Origin: Streptomyces collinus
GTDB lineage: Bacteria > Actinomycetota > Actinomycetes > Streptomycetales > Streptomycetaceae
Direction: 5' to 3'
DNA: 64,000 nt
NCBI RefSeq assembly: GCF_031348265.1
Contig: NZ_CP133771.1
Coordinates: 8,060,001 to 8,124,000 of the forward strand
Shown: piece after piece, positions 8,541-17,402 of the stretch
Layout: every line of letters starts with the position of its first letter
Numbering within the stretch: position 1 is the stretch's first letter
Position numbers and translations under genes: made by a program
Notes under the pieces: model-generated
What the model saw: the letters and a program-made list of their open reading frames with translations, nothing else
What the model was told of the DNA's origin: nothing
Database searches by the model: none

Positions 8541-8909
8541 TCACGAGCCGGCTGATCTGCCGCTCATCGCAGGACCCGCGCACCCCAGAGCGTCTGTCAG
8601 CCGCGCGTGCAGCTCGAAGGCGTCCGTCAGGTTCGTGTGTCGCAGCATGCGCCGGAAGCCGGCACTGTCAGTGACCAGCCGCAGTCGGCCCTGCCTGGCT
8701 TCGACCCGGTTGCGTGCCCGGCACAGCACGCGCAGTCCGGCGCAGTCGATGAAGGACATCGGACGCAGGTCCACCACCAGGTCGGCGCCTGGAGCGGCGG
8801 TCAGAGCGTCGAGCCGCGCGGACAGCGCGGGTTCGGTGCGTATGTCGATCTCGCCGTGCAGCTCGAGGACGGTCGTGTCGCCGACGGTGCGTTCCGTGTG
8901 GCTCGGCAT
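8541..8909 (-). CDS. STAS-domain anti-sigma factor antagonist-like protein
   Basis: A 122-residue single STAS domain (TVLELHGEIDIRTEP at 13-27, then DLVVDLRPMSFIDCAGL at 43-59). Anti-anti-sigma factors of the SpoIIAA/RsbV type release a sigma factor by binding its anti-sigma kinase and are switched off by phosphorylation of a serine in the D-S-S/T-G loop. Here the loop reads D55-C56-A57-G58, so both usual hydroxyl residues are missing. The protein may be constitutively active or regulated otherwise. Starts at 8933 and 8960 are also possible; I chose 8909 because the DevR-type box at 8970 then lies 61 bp upstream, although no start has a strong ribosome site. Confidence 0.75.
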   Translation of the reverse strand: MPSHTERTVGDTTVLELHGEIDIRTEPALSARLDALTAAPGADLVVDLRPMSFIDCAGLRVLCRARNRVEARQGRLRLVTDSAGFRRMLRHTNLTDAFELHARLTDALGCAGPAMSGRSAGS

Positions 8910-8969
8910 GGTGCCTGTGTGCGTATGCGCCATGGGCAGAGCCAAGACCAGACGCCGCATCGGGCGGAA

Positions 8970-8983
8970 GGGCCGGGCGGCCC
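8970..8983. promoter_or_regulatory. DevR/OsdR-type box upstream of STAS gene
   Basis: GGGCC-GGGC-GGCCC, an exact consensus match, on the upstream side of the minus-strand STAS gene. It is 91 bp from the box at 9074, so the divergent STAS and USP promoters each appear to have their own site. Confidence 0.6.
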
Positions 8984-9073
8984 CTTGGGCGTGAAGGAGC
9001 AGGGCCATCCGGCCCACAAGGGACCGGGTGAGCGGGCCGGCCGTCTGCACGGCGGCCGGTCGGCGCCGTCTTC

Positions 9074-9087
9074 GGGACCTTGGGCCC
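9074..9087. promoter_or_regulatory. DevR/OsdR-type box upstream of USP
   Basis: GGGAC-CTTG-GGCCC, an exact consensus match, 56 bp before the USP ATG at 9144. The distance suits an activator bound just upstream of the core promoter. Confidence 0.7.
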
Positions 9088-9143
9088 TCGTCTCGCGGGT
9101 CGTGGATCACCAGAGTGAGGGCATCCCAAGGAGGTCCACTGTC

Positions 9144-10040
9144 ATGTCCCCTATGTCTCCCGTCCTCGTCGGTTTCGACGGCCGTCCTGAGAGCGTCATG
9201 GCGGCCGGCTGGGCCGCCCGCGAAGCGCTGATGCGCGGGGCTCCGCTGCGTCTCGTACACGCCTGGGAGCAGGCTCCCCAGCCGTATGCGACGCTGGCGG
9301 GGGCCGCCGTGCCGCAGCACCCGTATGGGTCCGCGCGCCTTCTGGCGGACATGGAGGCGTTGCTGATCCGTCGTCACCCGGGGCTGCAGATCGCGGCCGA
9401 CCGGGTCGCCGGGGATCCCGCGACTGCTCTCCTGACCGCCGCGGCGGACGCCGGGATGCTGGTACTCGGTTCGCGCGGCCTGGGCCGGGCCGCCGGATTC
9501 CTGCTCGGTTCCGTCGGCCGGTCCGTGGTGGCCCGGGCCGAGCGGCCGGTCGTGCTGGTACGTGCCGACACCACCCTGGACGCGGCGGGTGCTGACCACG
9601 GTGCTTCGGCCCGTGACGTGGTGGTCGGCGTGGACTTGGACCAGCCCGACGACTCCGTCCTCCTGTTCGCCTTCGAGGCCGCTGCACGCCGCGGTGCCGG
9701 CCTCCGGGTCGTCCACAGCTGGGATCCGGTGGGCGAGAACACCTCCGCGGCGGGCCTTCCGGGCGTGGACGACCCTGCCGAGGGGAGGACCATGACTCCA
9801 CGTCAGCCGCCGGCCGATCTGCTGCGTCCGTGGCAGGACAAGTTCCCGGACGTGTCCCTGACCGAGCAGACCGTGGTCGGCCAGGCGGCATCCCACCTGG
9901 TCGACGCGTCCCGTGACGCCGAACTGCTCGTTGTCGGGCGGGCGTCCCGGCACGCCCCGATCGGTCCGCAGACCGGACCCGTCACCCGGGTGGTGCTTCA
10001 CCGCGCCGTGCCGCCGGTCGCGGTGATTCCGCACGACTGA
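9144..10040 (+). CDS. Tandem-domain universal stress protein (class A)
   Basis: A 298-residue two-domain USP. Domain 1 has the ATP loop GSRGLGRAAGFLLGS; domain 2 has the degenerate IGPQTGPVTRVVLHR ending. AAGGAGG lies eight bases before ATG 9144, and the box at 9074 marks it as a likely DevR/OsdR-type target. It is transcribed alone, towards adhE, and is closed by the strong hairpin at 10256. Confidence 0.9.
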   Translation: MSPMSPVLVGFDGRPESVMAAGWAAREALMRGAPLRLVHAWEQAPQPYATLAGAAVPQHPYGSARLLADMEALLIRRHPGLQIAADRVAGDPATALLTAAADAGMLVLGSRGLGRAAGFLLGSVGRSVVARAERPVVLVRADTTLDAAGADHGASARDVVVGVDLDQPDDSVLLFAFEAAARRGAGLRVVHSWDPVGENTSAAGLPGVDDPAEGRTMTPRQPPADLLRPWQDKFPDVSLTEQTVVGQAASHLVDASRDAELLVVGRASRHAPIGPQTGPVTRVVLHRAVPPVAVIPHD

Positions 10041-10255
10041 CGCCACTGGCTGACACGCCCGCTGCGTGAAAGGGGCCGGGTGGACCTCGCGCAGGTCCCA
10101 CTCGGCCCTCGTAACGTCGTCCGTCCCTTGCTTTCATGGAATCAGCGGAAAGGACCTGAAAGAGAGGCGCGGAGAAGCGGGGTCGGTGACCGCGCACCGC
10201 GCAATCAGGACCCGCGAGAAGCGGATGGTCCTTTCCGCCTGTCCATGCCCTGAAT

Positions 10256-10294
10256 CCGGCGGGGCCGGGGCCACTGTGGCCCCGGCCCCGCCGG
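10256..10294. terminator. Bidirectional transcription terminator hairpin
   Basis: A perfect inverted repeat with 19-bp arms (CCGGCGGGGCCGGGGCCAC and its complement) around a single T at 10275. It lies between the convergent ends of the USP (10040) and adhE (10321). No U-tract follows, as is usual in Streptomyces. Confidence 0.8.
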
Positions 10295-10320
10295 CTTGTG
10301 CTTGCCCGTCGCCGTTGCGT

Positions 10321-12975
10321 TCAGCCGTAGTAGGCCGCGCGCATGAGCTCCTGCATGTCGTCGAGCATGGGCATCCGCGGGTTGGCGGGCGCGCACTGGT
10401 CCTCGTAGGCGTTGAGGGCCTGGTGCGGCAGGGCGCCGAGGAAGGCCTGCTCGTCGACTCCGAGTTGGCGGAACGACGGCTCGATGCCGACGGCGTCGCG
10501 CAGGCGTTCCACGGCCGCGGCAAGCGACTCCACGCCCTCCTGCGGGGTCGCGGCGGGCAGGCCGAGGGTGCGGGCGATGTCCTGGAAGCGTTCCGGGGCC
10601 CGGTAGTCCTCGTACTTGGGCCAGCCGGTGAGCTTGGTCGGGACGGTGCCGTTGTAGCGGATGACGTGCGGCAGCAGGACGGCGTTGGTGCGGCCGTGCG
10701 CGACGTGGAAGGTGGCGCCGAGGGTGTGGGACATGGCGTGGACGATGCCGAGGAAGGCGTTGCCGAAGGCCATGCCCGCGATGGTGCCGGCGTTGTGCAT
10801 CTTCTCCCGGGCCTGAGCCGAGCCCTCGCGGTCGTTCACGGCCGCTTCGATGTGCTCGAAGATCAGCCGGATCGCGTGCAGGGCGAGGCCGTCGGTGAAG
10901 TCGTTGGCGTACACGGAGACATATGCCTCGATGGCGTGGGTGAGCGCGTCGAAGCCGCTGTCGGCCGCCAGGGCCGGAGGCAGGTCGGTGGTGAGCAGCG
11001 GGTCGATGATCGCCACGCTGGGGGTGAGCGCGTAATCGGCCAGCGGGTACTTCTTGCCGGTGGCGGGGTCGGAGATGACCGCGAACGGGGTCACCTCGGC
11101 GCCCGTGCCGGAGGTCGTGGGGATGCACACCAGACGGGCGAGCGCGCCCAGGGTCGGGAAGCGGAAAGCTCGCTTGCGGATGTCGGAGAACTTCTGCCGC
11201 ATGTCCGCGAAGTCCATTTCCCGGCCGGCGGCTTGCTGTTCGTACAGCAGCCACATGACCTTGGCCGCGTCCATGGGTGAGCCGCCGCCGAGCGCGATGA
11301 TCGTGTCGGGGCGGAAGTCCCGCATGAGGGCGGCGCCGCGCCGCACCGAGTCGATGCTCGGCTCCGGTTCGACGTTGTCGATGACCTGCACGGTCACCGG
11401 CTCACGGCGACGCTGGAGCACCCGCGTGACACGGTCGACGAAGCCCAGCCGGGTCATCGTCGCGTCGGTGACCACGGTGACGCGGTGCACGTCCGGCATC
11501 GACGTCAGGTAGCGGATGGCCTGGGGCTCGAAGTAGATCTTCGGCGGGACCTTGAACCACTGGAGGTTGTTGCGGCGTGTGCCGACTCGCTTGACGTTCA
11601 GCAGCTGGGCCGCGGAGACGTTGTTGGAGACGGAGGTGCTGCCCCAGGATCCGCAGCCCAGCGTGAGCGACGGCAGCAGTCCGTTGTAGATACCGCCGAT
11701 GGCTCCCTGCGAGGACGGGGCGTTGACGATGACCCGTACGGTCTTCATCCGCCTGCCGTACGCCTCGGCGAGGGCGGGGTCCTCGGTGTGGATGACGGCG
11801 CTGTGGCCCTGGCCGTGGAAGGCCACCATGTCGGCGGCCAGGTCGAAGCCCTGCCGCTCGTCCTCGGCACGCAGCACGGCCAGGACCGGGCAGAGCTTCT
11901 CGCGGGTCAGCGGCTCGTGCGCGCCCACCCGTTCGGCCTCGACCAGGATGATCGAGGTGCCGGCGGGAACGGTGAACCCGGCCTGCTCGGCGATCCACGA
12001 CGGACTCTGCCCCACGGCCGCCGAGTTGACCTTCGGCTCGCAACCGCCGCCCTCCGCCCTGCCGGTGGGGAAGAGGAACGCTTCGAGCTTCGCCTTCTCC
12101 TCGGTGGTGGCCATGTGGGCGTGCAGCGTGCGGAACTCGGTCAGGGCCGCGTCGTAGATCTCACTGTCCAGGATGACGGCCTGCTCGGAGGCGCAGATCA
12201 TGCCGTTGTCGAACGACTTGGAGAGCACCAGGTCGTTGACGGCGCGGCGCAGCTTGGCGCTCCTGTGCACGTACGCCGGGACGTTGCCCGCGCCAACGCC
12301 CAGGGCGGGCTTGCCGGCCGAGTAGGCGGCCTTGACCATGGCGTTGCCGCCGGTGGCCAGGATCAGCGAGACGCCCGGGTGGCGCATGAGCGTGCCGGTC
12401 GCCTCGACGGACGGGGTTTCGATCCACTGGATGCAGTGCTCGGGTGCTCCGGCGGCGACGGCGGCGGCGCGTATGATCCGGGCCGCTTCGGCGCTGCAGC
12501 GCTGGGCGGAGGGGTGGAAGGCGAAGACGACCGGGTTGCGGGTCTTCAGTGCCATCAGCGCCTTGAAGATCGTGGTGGAGGTCGGGTTGGTGACGGGAGT
12601 GACCGCGCACACCACGCCCACGGGTTCCGCGATCTCGACCATGTCCTCGATGTCGTCGCGGGCGATGACCCCGACGGTCTTCATCGGGCCCATGCTGTGC
12701 GTGACGTGCTCGCAGGCGAACATGTTCTTGGCCGCCTTGTCCTCGAAGACGCCGCGCCCGGTCTCCTCCACCGCCAGCAGCGCCAGCGCGGTGTGCTGGT
12801 CGAGGGCGGCGACCGACGCCTTCTTGACGATGTGGTCGACCTGCTCCTGGGTGAGGGCCTCGTAGTCGTCGAGTGCCTTGAGCGCGGCCGTCACGAGACG
12901 GTCCACGGCGATGGTGGTGTCGGACGGCGCGGCTGTGGTGGCCGGGTCCGTGGGTCCGCCGTCGTGTCGGGTCAT
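10321..12975 (-). CDS. adhE: Bifunctional acetaldehyde-CoA / alcohol dehydrogenase AdhE
   Basis: An 884-residue fermentative enzyme that reduces acetyl-CoA to acetaldehyde and then ethanol, oxidising two NADH. Residues about 25-450 are the CoA-acylating aldehyde dehydrogenase, with catalytic Cys in NGMICASEQAV near residue 265. Residues about 470-880 are the iron-dependent alcohol dehydrogenase, with GGGSPMDAAK, GTGAEVTPF and iron-binding histidines in DALTHAIEAY and GIVHAMSHTLGA. Length equals that of the E. coli enzyme. GGAGG is ten bases before ATG 12975 and an exact DevR-type box lies at 13145. With pflB (18563) it forms a complete pyruvate-to-ethanol route. AdhE forms spirosomes in enterobacteria; whether it does here is unknown. 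Confidence 0.95.
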   Translation of the reverse strand: MTRHDGGPTDPATTAAPSDTTIAVDRLVTAALKALDDYEALTQEQVDHIVKKASVAALDQHTALALLAVEETGRGVFEDKAAKNMFACEHVTHSMGPMKTVGVIARDDIEDMVEIAEPVGVVCAVTPVTNPTSTTIFKALMALKTRNPVVFAFHPSAQRCSAEAARIIRAAAVAAGAPEHCIQWIETPSVEATGTLMRHPGVSLILATGGNAMVKAAYSAGKPALGVGAGNVPAYVHRSAKLRRAVNDLVLSKSFDNGMICASEQAVILDSEIYDAALTEFRTLHAHMATTEEKAKLEAFLFPTGRAEGGGCEPKVNSAAVGQSPSWIAEQAGFTVPAGTSIILVEAERVGAHEPLTREKLCPVLAVLRAEDERQGFDLAADMVAFHGQGHSAVIHTEDPALAEAYGRRMKTVRVIVNAPSSQGAIGGIYNGLLPSLTLGCGSWGSTSVSNNVSAAQLLNVKRVGTRRNNLQWFKVPPKIYFEPQAIRYLTSMPDVHRVTVVTDATMTRLGFVDRVTRVLQRRREPVTVQVIDNVEPEPSIDSVRRGAALMRDFRPDTIIALGGGSPMDAAKVMWLLYEQQAAGREMDFADMRQKFSDIRKRAFRFPTLGALARLVCIPTTSGTGAEVTPFAVISDPATGKKYPLADYALTPSVAIIDPLLTTDLPPALAADSGFDALTHAIEAYVSVYANDFTDGLALHAIRLIFEHIEAAVNDREGSAQAREKMHNAGTIAGMAFGNAFLGIVHAMSHTLGATFHVAHGRTNAVLLPHVIRYNGTVPTKLTGWPKYEDYRAPERFQDIARTLGLPAATPQEGVESLAAAVERLRDAVGIEPSFRQLGVDEQAFLGALPHQALNAYEDQCAPANPRMPMLDDMQELMRAAYYG

Positions 12976-13144
12976 GGGGGGTGCGCCTCCGTTGCGAGGG
13001 GCCGCCGTGGATGTACGGCGGCGGATGGGCGGGAGCCGCGCCGCGAGTGAAGGGCACCGCTCACGGTTTCCACTGTCCAGCGCTTCGTGGCGCCGTCCCA
13101 GGCGCCGAAGGTCCCCGTCCGAGACCGTCAGGCCCGGGCCGCCA

Positions 13145-13158
13145 GGGCCGGATGGCCC
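13145..13158. promoter_or_regulatory. DevR/OsdR-type box upstream of adhE
   Basis: GGGCC-GGAT-GGCCC, an exact consensus match, 169 bp upstream of the adhE start and downstream of the neighbouring CBS gene. The long leader suggests a transcription start well upstream of the coding region. Confidence 0.6.
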
Positions 13159-13212
13159 GTCATCAGCCGGGCTTCGGCGCCGGCGCGCGACCCATCCGTC
13201 ACCGGGGCCCGG

Positions 13213-13845
13213 TCACCTGGGCACACTGGGCACGGAACAGTCGTCGTCGAGGAACGTCAATCCGTTCACCACTCCTACGACGCCTTCGAGCCGCCACACC
13301 GAGTGGACGGCCTCCGGGACCTGACTGCGCAGTTCCACGCGGCCGTCGAGCTTGACGACGCCGTCCCGGACGGAGACGCGGACCGCGTCGGGTGGCAGCC
13401 CCAGGCCGCCGACGAGGACCTCCTCGGTCACCTGGCGGCGGATGTCATCGTCCGTGCGCAGGAAGACCCGGAGCAGGTCGCGGCGGGTGGCGATGCCGAT
13501 GAGGCGGTCCTCCTCGTCCACCACGGGCAGCCGCTCGACGCCACGGCGCTCCATCAGCCGTGCCGCGTCCGGGACGGACTGCTCAGGGTGCACGGTGATC
13601 GCCGGTACCGACATCAGGTCCTGCGCCGTGACGGCACGGGCCGGGTCCCGGCCCGCCCGGTTCGCCTGGTCGCGTACCAGGTCGGTCCCGGAGACCACGC
13701 CGAGCACCTTGTCGTCGTCGTCGACCACGGGCAGCCCGCTGATCCGGTGGTGGTCCAGCAGTCGGACGACCTCCTTGAACGGCGTCGTCCGGCAGGCCTG
13801 GACGACGTCGCTGGTCATCACTTCACCGACGGTGTGGGATGTCAC
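13213..13845 (-). CDS. CBS-CBS-BON domain protein
   Basis: A 210-residue protein with a pair of CBS motifs (about 8-60 and 75-130, with GLPVVDDDDKVLGVVS and RLPVVDEEDRLIGIAT) and a C-terminal BON domain (about 140-205, GVVKLDGRV, GVVGVVNGL). CBS pairs bind adenine nucleotides; BON domains are thought to contact membranes or partner proteins. A close paralogue is at 36527, a truncated one at 33988 and a relic at 6851. In mycobacteria the CBS protein Hrp1 (Rv2626c) is one of the strongest DosR targets. GGAGGAA precedes the ATG. It may be co-transcribed with the HPF-like gene upstream (78 bp gap). Confidence 0.88.
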   Translation of the reverse strand: MTSHTVGEVMTSDVVQACRTTPFKEVVRLLDHHRISGLPVVDDDDKVLGVVSGTDLVRDQANRAGRDPARAVTAQDLMSVPAITVHPEQSVPDAARLMERRGVERLPVVDEEDRLIGIATRRDLLRVFLRTDDDIRRQVTEEVLVGGLGLPPDAVRVSVRDGVVKLDGRVELRSQVPEAVHSVWRLEGVVGVVNGLTFLDDDCSVPSVPR

Positions 13846-13923
13846 GGTGGTTCCTCCTTCACCAGCTCAGCGCGGACGGGAGGGAATCGGCCGACCCCCT
13901 CCGCACCACGCCGCCCGGCGTTC

Positions 13924-14307
13924 CTAGCGCTGCTGACCACCGCGCCACGGCGGTGGCGTGGAGGTCCTGCGGGCCGCATCCCGGCGGTGCGCGGCGCGTT
14001 CCGTGCGGCTGCGCAACCGGTCCTGGAGCCGGTCGGCGAGTTCCCGGGCGCTCGCCTCACGGGCGTGCACGACGACGAGGTCGCCGCCGACGTGAATCTC
14101 GGCGCCGGCGGACCAGGGAAGGTCGACGTGGTGGGCCGCCTCCCTGGTGACACGTACCTCGCCGCTGACGGGCGGAAGCCCGGGACGGTCCAGCACGGCG
14201 CCGACCTTCTCCCGGAGGTAGGCGAGCGACGCCTCGTCCACGTCACCCTCGGCCCGCACGCGTACGGAGGCGGTGCCGCCCTCGTGGCCGATGTCCTTGG
14301 CAGTCAT
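13924..14307 (-). CDS. HPF/RaiA-like ribosome hibernation domain protein
   Basis: A 127-residue protein whose pattern of strands and helices (SVRVRAEGDVDEASLAYLRE, then GEVRVTREA, AEIHVGG, and the helix ARELADRLQDRLRSR) fits the S30AE / hibernation promoting factor fold. A basic, disordered tail follows. HPF proteins bind idle ribosomes; a mycobacterial DosR-controlled member of this fold is Rv0079. The match is by pattern, not strong identity, so the role is moderately supported. ATG 14307 has AAGGAGT seven bases upstream and is preferred over a start at 14358. An exact DevR-type box lies about 100 bp upstream at 14409. Confidence 0.6.
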   Translation of the reverse strand: MTAKDIGHEGGTASVRVRAEGDVDEASLAYLREKVGAVLDRPGLPPVSGEVRVTREAAHHVDLPWSAGAEIHVGGDLVVVHAREASARELADRLQDRLRSRTERAAHRRDAARRTSTPPPWRGGQQR

Positions 14308-14408
14308 GTGCTCCACTCCTTGTGATCGTTCGTAGTGATCGTTTCTGGCGCGCCTCAAGACTGCTGCGTGCGCCGCCCCGGTCCCAGGGCCGGCCGGCCT
14401 CGGGAGAC

Positions 14409-14422
14409 GGGCCGTGGGTCCC
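14409..14422. promoter_or_regulatory. DevR/OsdR-type box upstream of HPF-like gene
   Basis: GGGCC-GTGG-GTCCC (on the other strand GGGAC-CCAC-GGCCC), an exact consensus match, about 102 bp before the minus-strand start at 14307. It sits in the 93-bp gap after ppdK. Confidence 0.62.
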
Positions 14423-14451
14423 GGCCACTGGCTGTCGCCGGGTCCCGGTCG

Positions 14452-17148
14452 TCACCGGCTGTCGCTCACGTCGGTCTCCTCCAGCGCGGCCCGTCCGGCC
14501 TCCAGGCGGGCGACCGGGACTCGGAACGGCGAGCAGGAGACGTAGTCCAGTCCGGCGGCGTGGAAGAAGTGCACCGAGTCGGGGTCGCCGCCGTGCTCGC
14601 CGCACACGCCGATCTTCAGGTCCGGCCGGGTGGCGCGGCCCTCGGCGACGGCCATCCGGACCAGTCGGCCCACCCCGTCCCGGTCGAGCGTCTCGAACGG
14701 GGAGACGGGGAAGACGCCCTTGTCGAGGTAGGCGGAGAAGAACTCCGCCTCGACGTCGTCGCGGGAGAAGCCCCAGGTCGTCTGGGTCAGGTCGTTGGTG
14801 CCGAAGGAGAAGAACTCGGCCTCCGCGGCGATCCGGTCCGCCGTCAGCGCCGCCCGGGGCAGCTCGATCATGGTCCCGACGGGGCAGCTGACGGGGACGC
14901 CGGACGCTGCGGACACCTCGTCCAGTACCCGCTCCACCTCCTCGCGGACGATCCGCAGTTCGCGGACGTCCCCGACGAGCGGAACCATGATCTCCGCCCG
15001 GGGGCTGCAGCCGGCCCGTGTGCGTTCCGCGACGGCCTCTCCGATGGCCCTTACCTGCATGGCGACCAGACCGGGAACGACCAGGCCGAGGCGCACGCCC
15101 CGCAGTCCGAGCATGGGGTTCTCCTCGTGCATCCGGTTCACCGCGCTCAGCAGTTCGACGTCGTGCGCGGCCGGCAGGTCGCCGCGCGCCTCGGCGGCGG
15201 CGATCCGCACCGCGAGCTCCGTGCGGTCGGGCAGGAACTCGTGCAGCGGCGGGTCCAGCAGGCGGATGGTGACCGGCAGGCCGTCCATCGCTTCCAGGAT
15301 GCCGCTGAAGTCCTCCCGCTGGAGCGGCAGGAGTGCCGCCAGGGCCCGGTCGCGCGCGCCGTCCGTGCCGGCCAGGATCATCTCCTCGACCAGCTTGCGT
15401 CGCTCGCCGAGGAACATGTGCTCGGTGCGGCACAGCCCGATGCCCTGCGCACCGAACCGGCGCGCGCGGGCGGCGTCCTCGGGGGTGTCGGCGTTGGCCC
15501 GCACCTCCAGCCGCCGCACGGTGTCGGCCCGGGCCAGCGCGCGGGCCACCGCGTCGACGGCGCTGGCCGATCCCTCTTCGCCGGCACCCGATTCCAGGAA
15601 CCGCATGACCGCCGAGTCCACCAGCGGCACCGGCCCCGGGTACACGGCGCCGGCGGAACCGTCCACGGAGATCACCGTGCCTTCCTCGACGACGGTGCCG
15701 TCGGGGGCGGTGAAGCGCCGGGCCTCGATGTCGACGGAGAGTTCCTCGGCACCGCACACGCAGACCTTGCCCATGCCGCGCGCCACCACGGCAGCGTGGC
15801 TGGTCTTGCCGCCCCGGCTGGTGAGCACCGCCTGGGCGGCGATCATGCCGGGCAGGTCGTCGGGCGTCGTCTCCTGGCGGACGAGGACCACGTTCTCGCC
15901 GGCCGCGGCACGCCGTACCGCTACGGCGGAGTCGAAGACCGCCGCGCCGACCGCGGCACCGGGTGAGGCCGGGAGGCCGTGGGCGAGCGGGTCACCGACC
16001 GCGGAGGTGTCGAAGCGCGGGAACATCAGCCGGGCCAGTCCCTCGCCGCTCACCCGGGCCAGGCTCTCATCCGGGGTGATGAGTCCCTCGTCGGCGAGTT
16101 CGGCGGCGATGGCGAAGGCGGCCTCGGCGGTCCGTTTGCCGACCCGGGTCTGCAGCATCCACAACCTGCCGCGCTCGATCGTGAACTCGATGTCGCACAG
16201 GTCCCGGTAGTGCCGCTCCAGGGTCCGCATGTGCTCGCACAGCCGGGCGTACGAGTGCGGGTCCAGGCGTCCCAGCTCGGCCAGGGGCACGGTGTTGCGG
16301 ATGCCGGCGACGACGTCCTCGCCCTGCGCGTTGGGCAGGTAGTCGCCGTACAGGCCGGGGCGTCCGGTGGCCGGGTCGCGGGTGAACGCGACGCCGCTTC
16401 CCGAGTCGGGGCCGAGGTTGCCGAAGACCATGCACTGCACGGTGACGGCGGTGCCAAGGTCGTCGGGGATGTGCTCGCGCCGCCGGTACAGGCGCGCCCG
16501 CTCGCCGTTCCAGGACTGGAAGACGGCCAGGACCGCCCGGCGCAGCTGCTCGGCGGGGGACTGCGGGAAGTGCTCGCCGGTCTCCAGGTGGATGATGTTC
16601 TTGTACGTCTCGACCAGCTGGGCGAGGTCGGCGGTGTCCAGGTGCACGTCGTCCGGGGCGCCGCGCAGGTCCTTGAGCAGGGCGATGGCGCGCTCGAACA
16701 GGGCTGGGTCGACGCCCATGACCGTACTGCCGAACATCTGGATCAGCCGGCGGTAGGAGTCCCAGGCGAAGCGTTCACTTCCCGAGACCTTGGCCAGGCC
16801 CAGCACGGAGTCGTCGTTCAGGCCGATGTCGAGGATCGTCTCCATCATGCCGGGCATGGAGAAACGCGCCCCGGAGCGGACGGAGAGCAGCAGCGGATCG
16901 GCCGGCTGCCCCAGCAGCCGGCCCGCGGCCGTCTCGACGGTCGTCAGGTGCTCGGAGACCTCCTGCCACATGCCCTCGGGCTCGCCGCCGGTGGCGAGGA
17001 AGGCCCGGCAGGCCTCGGTGGTGATGACGAACCCGGGAGGGACGGGCAGTCCGAGCCGGGTCATCTCGGCCAGGTTGGAACCCTTGCCGCCGAGCAGGCC
17101 GGCCATGTCACGGCCGCCCTGTGCGAAGTCGTACACGTAACGGGCCAT
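14452..17148 (-). CDS. ppdK: Pyruvate, phosphate dikinase
   Basis: An 898-residue cytoplasmic enzyme interconverting pyruvate, ATP and phosphate with PEP, AMP and pyrophosphate. The N-terminal ATP-grasp part begins with GGKGSNLAEM (residues 20-29). The swivelling phosphohistidine domain has LTSRGGKTSHAAVVARG, with the catalytic His near residue 452. The C-terminal PEP/pyruvate barrel has the conserved CGEHGGDP cysteine near residue 830. Length is that of bacterial PPDKs. GAGGAG lies before ATG 17148 and a DevR-type box is at 17239, shared with the divergent USP. In an anaerobic setting it can save ATP by using pyrophosphate or feed gluconeogenesis. A broken second copy is at 53543. Confidence 0.95.
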   Translation of the reverse strand: MARYVYDFAQGGRDMAGLLGGKGSNLAEMTRLGLPVPPGFVITTEACRAFLATGGEPEGMWQEVSEHLTTVETAAGRLLGQPADPLLLSVRSGARFSMPGMMETILDIGLNDDSVLGLAKVSGSERFAWDSYRRLIQMFGSTVMGVDPALFERAIALLKDLRGAPDDVHLDTADLAQLVETYKNIIHLETGEHFPQSPAEQLRRAVLAVFQSWNGERARLYRRREHIPDDLGTAVTVQCMVFGNLGPDSGSGVAFTRDPATGRPGLYGDYLPNAQGEDVVAGIRNTVPLAELGRLDPHSYARLCEHMRTLERHYRDLCDIEFTIERGRLWMLQTRVGKRTAEAAFAIAAELADEGLITPDESLARVSGEGLARLMFPRFDTSAVGDPLAHGLPASPGAAVGAAVFDSAVAVRRAAAGENVVLVRQETTPDDLPGMIAAQAVLTSRGGKTSHAAVVARGMGKVCVCGAEELSVDIEARRFTAPDGTVVEEGTVISVDGSAGAVYPGPVPLVDSAVMRFLESGAGEEGSASAVDAVARALARADTVRRLEVRANADTPEDAARARRFGAQGIGLCRTEHMFLGERRKLVEEMILAGTDGARDRALAALLPLQREDFSGILEAMDGLPVTIRLLDPPLHEFLPDRTELAVRIAAAEARGDLPAAHDVELLSAVNRMHEENPMLGLRGVRLGLVVPGLVAMQVRAIGEAVAERTRAGCSPRAEIMVPLVGDVRELRIVREEVERVLDEVSAASGVPVSCPVGTMIELPRAALTADRIAAEAEFFSFGTNDLTQTTWGFSRDDVEAEFFSAYLDKGVFPVSPFETLDRDGVGRLVRMAVAEGRATRPDLKIGVCGEHGGDPDSVHFFHAAGLDYVSCSPFRVPVARLEAGRAALEETDVSDSR

Positions 17149-17238
17149 GACGCTGTGCTCCTCAGCTGTGGGGACCTGTCGAGTTCCAGCGTCGAACGGC
17201 GAGCGTGCCGGCGGGAGGTGCCGTCAGGCCCGGGCCGG

Positions 17239-17252
17239 GGGCCGATGGGCCC
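17239..17252. promoter_or_regulatory. DevR/OsdR-type box between ppdK and USP
   Basis: GGGCC-GATG-GGCCC, an exact consensus match, 91 bp upstream of ppdK and 150 bp upstream of the divergent USP. The surrounding 40 bases are full of further GGGCC half-sites. Confidence 0.65.
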
Positions 17253-17288
17253 GGCCCGGGCCGCCGGAAGCGGGCCCGCCATTCGATG

Positions 17289-17302
17289 GGGCCGAAGGGG
17301 CC
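17289..17302. promoter_or_regulatory. Second, imperfect DevR-type box before USP
   Basis: GGGCC-GAAG-GGGCC, one mismatch from consensus in the right half-site, 100 bp upstream of the USP ATG at 17403. Together with 17239 it would give each divergent gene its own site. Confidence 0.45.
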
Positions 17303-17402
17303 CGCGTACTGGGCTGTGCGGCCCTGGGCGTTCGCTTCCGGCGCGAGGAGGCTCGGAGCCGTCAGGAGAACCGGAGGGTCCGGGCTCCGGGAGGGACGCG
17401 CG

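Noticed and set aside
10088..10107. GGTCCC-ACTC-GGCCCTC as DevR-type box
   Set aside because: The left half-site is in the wrong orientation for the palindrome, and it lies between convergent gene ends where an activator site would serve nothing.
10321..13050. Long plus-strand open frames opposite adhE and similarly opposite ppdK, pflB and the ATPase
   Set aside because: In DNA this GC-rich the frames antisense to a gene stay open because of third-position G/C; their translations are Arg/Gly/Pro-rich without family motifs, and the real genes are unmistakable.
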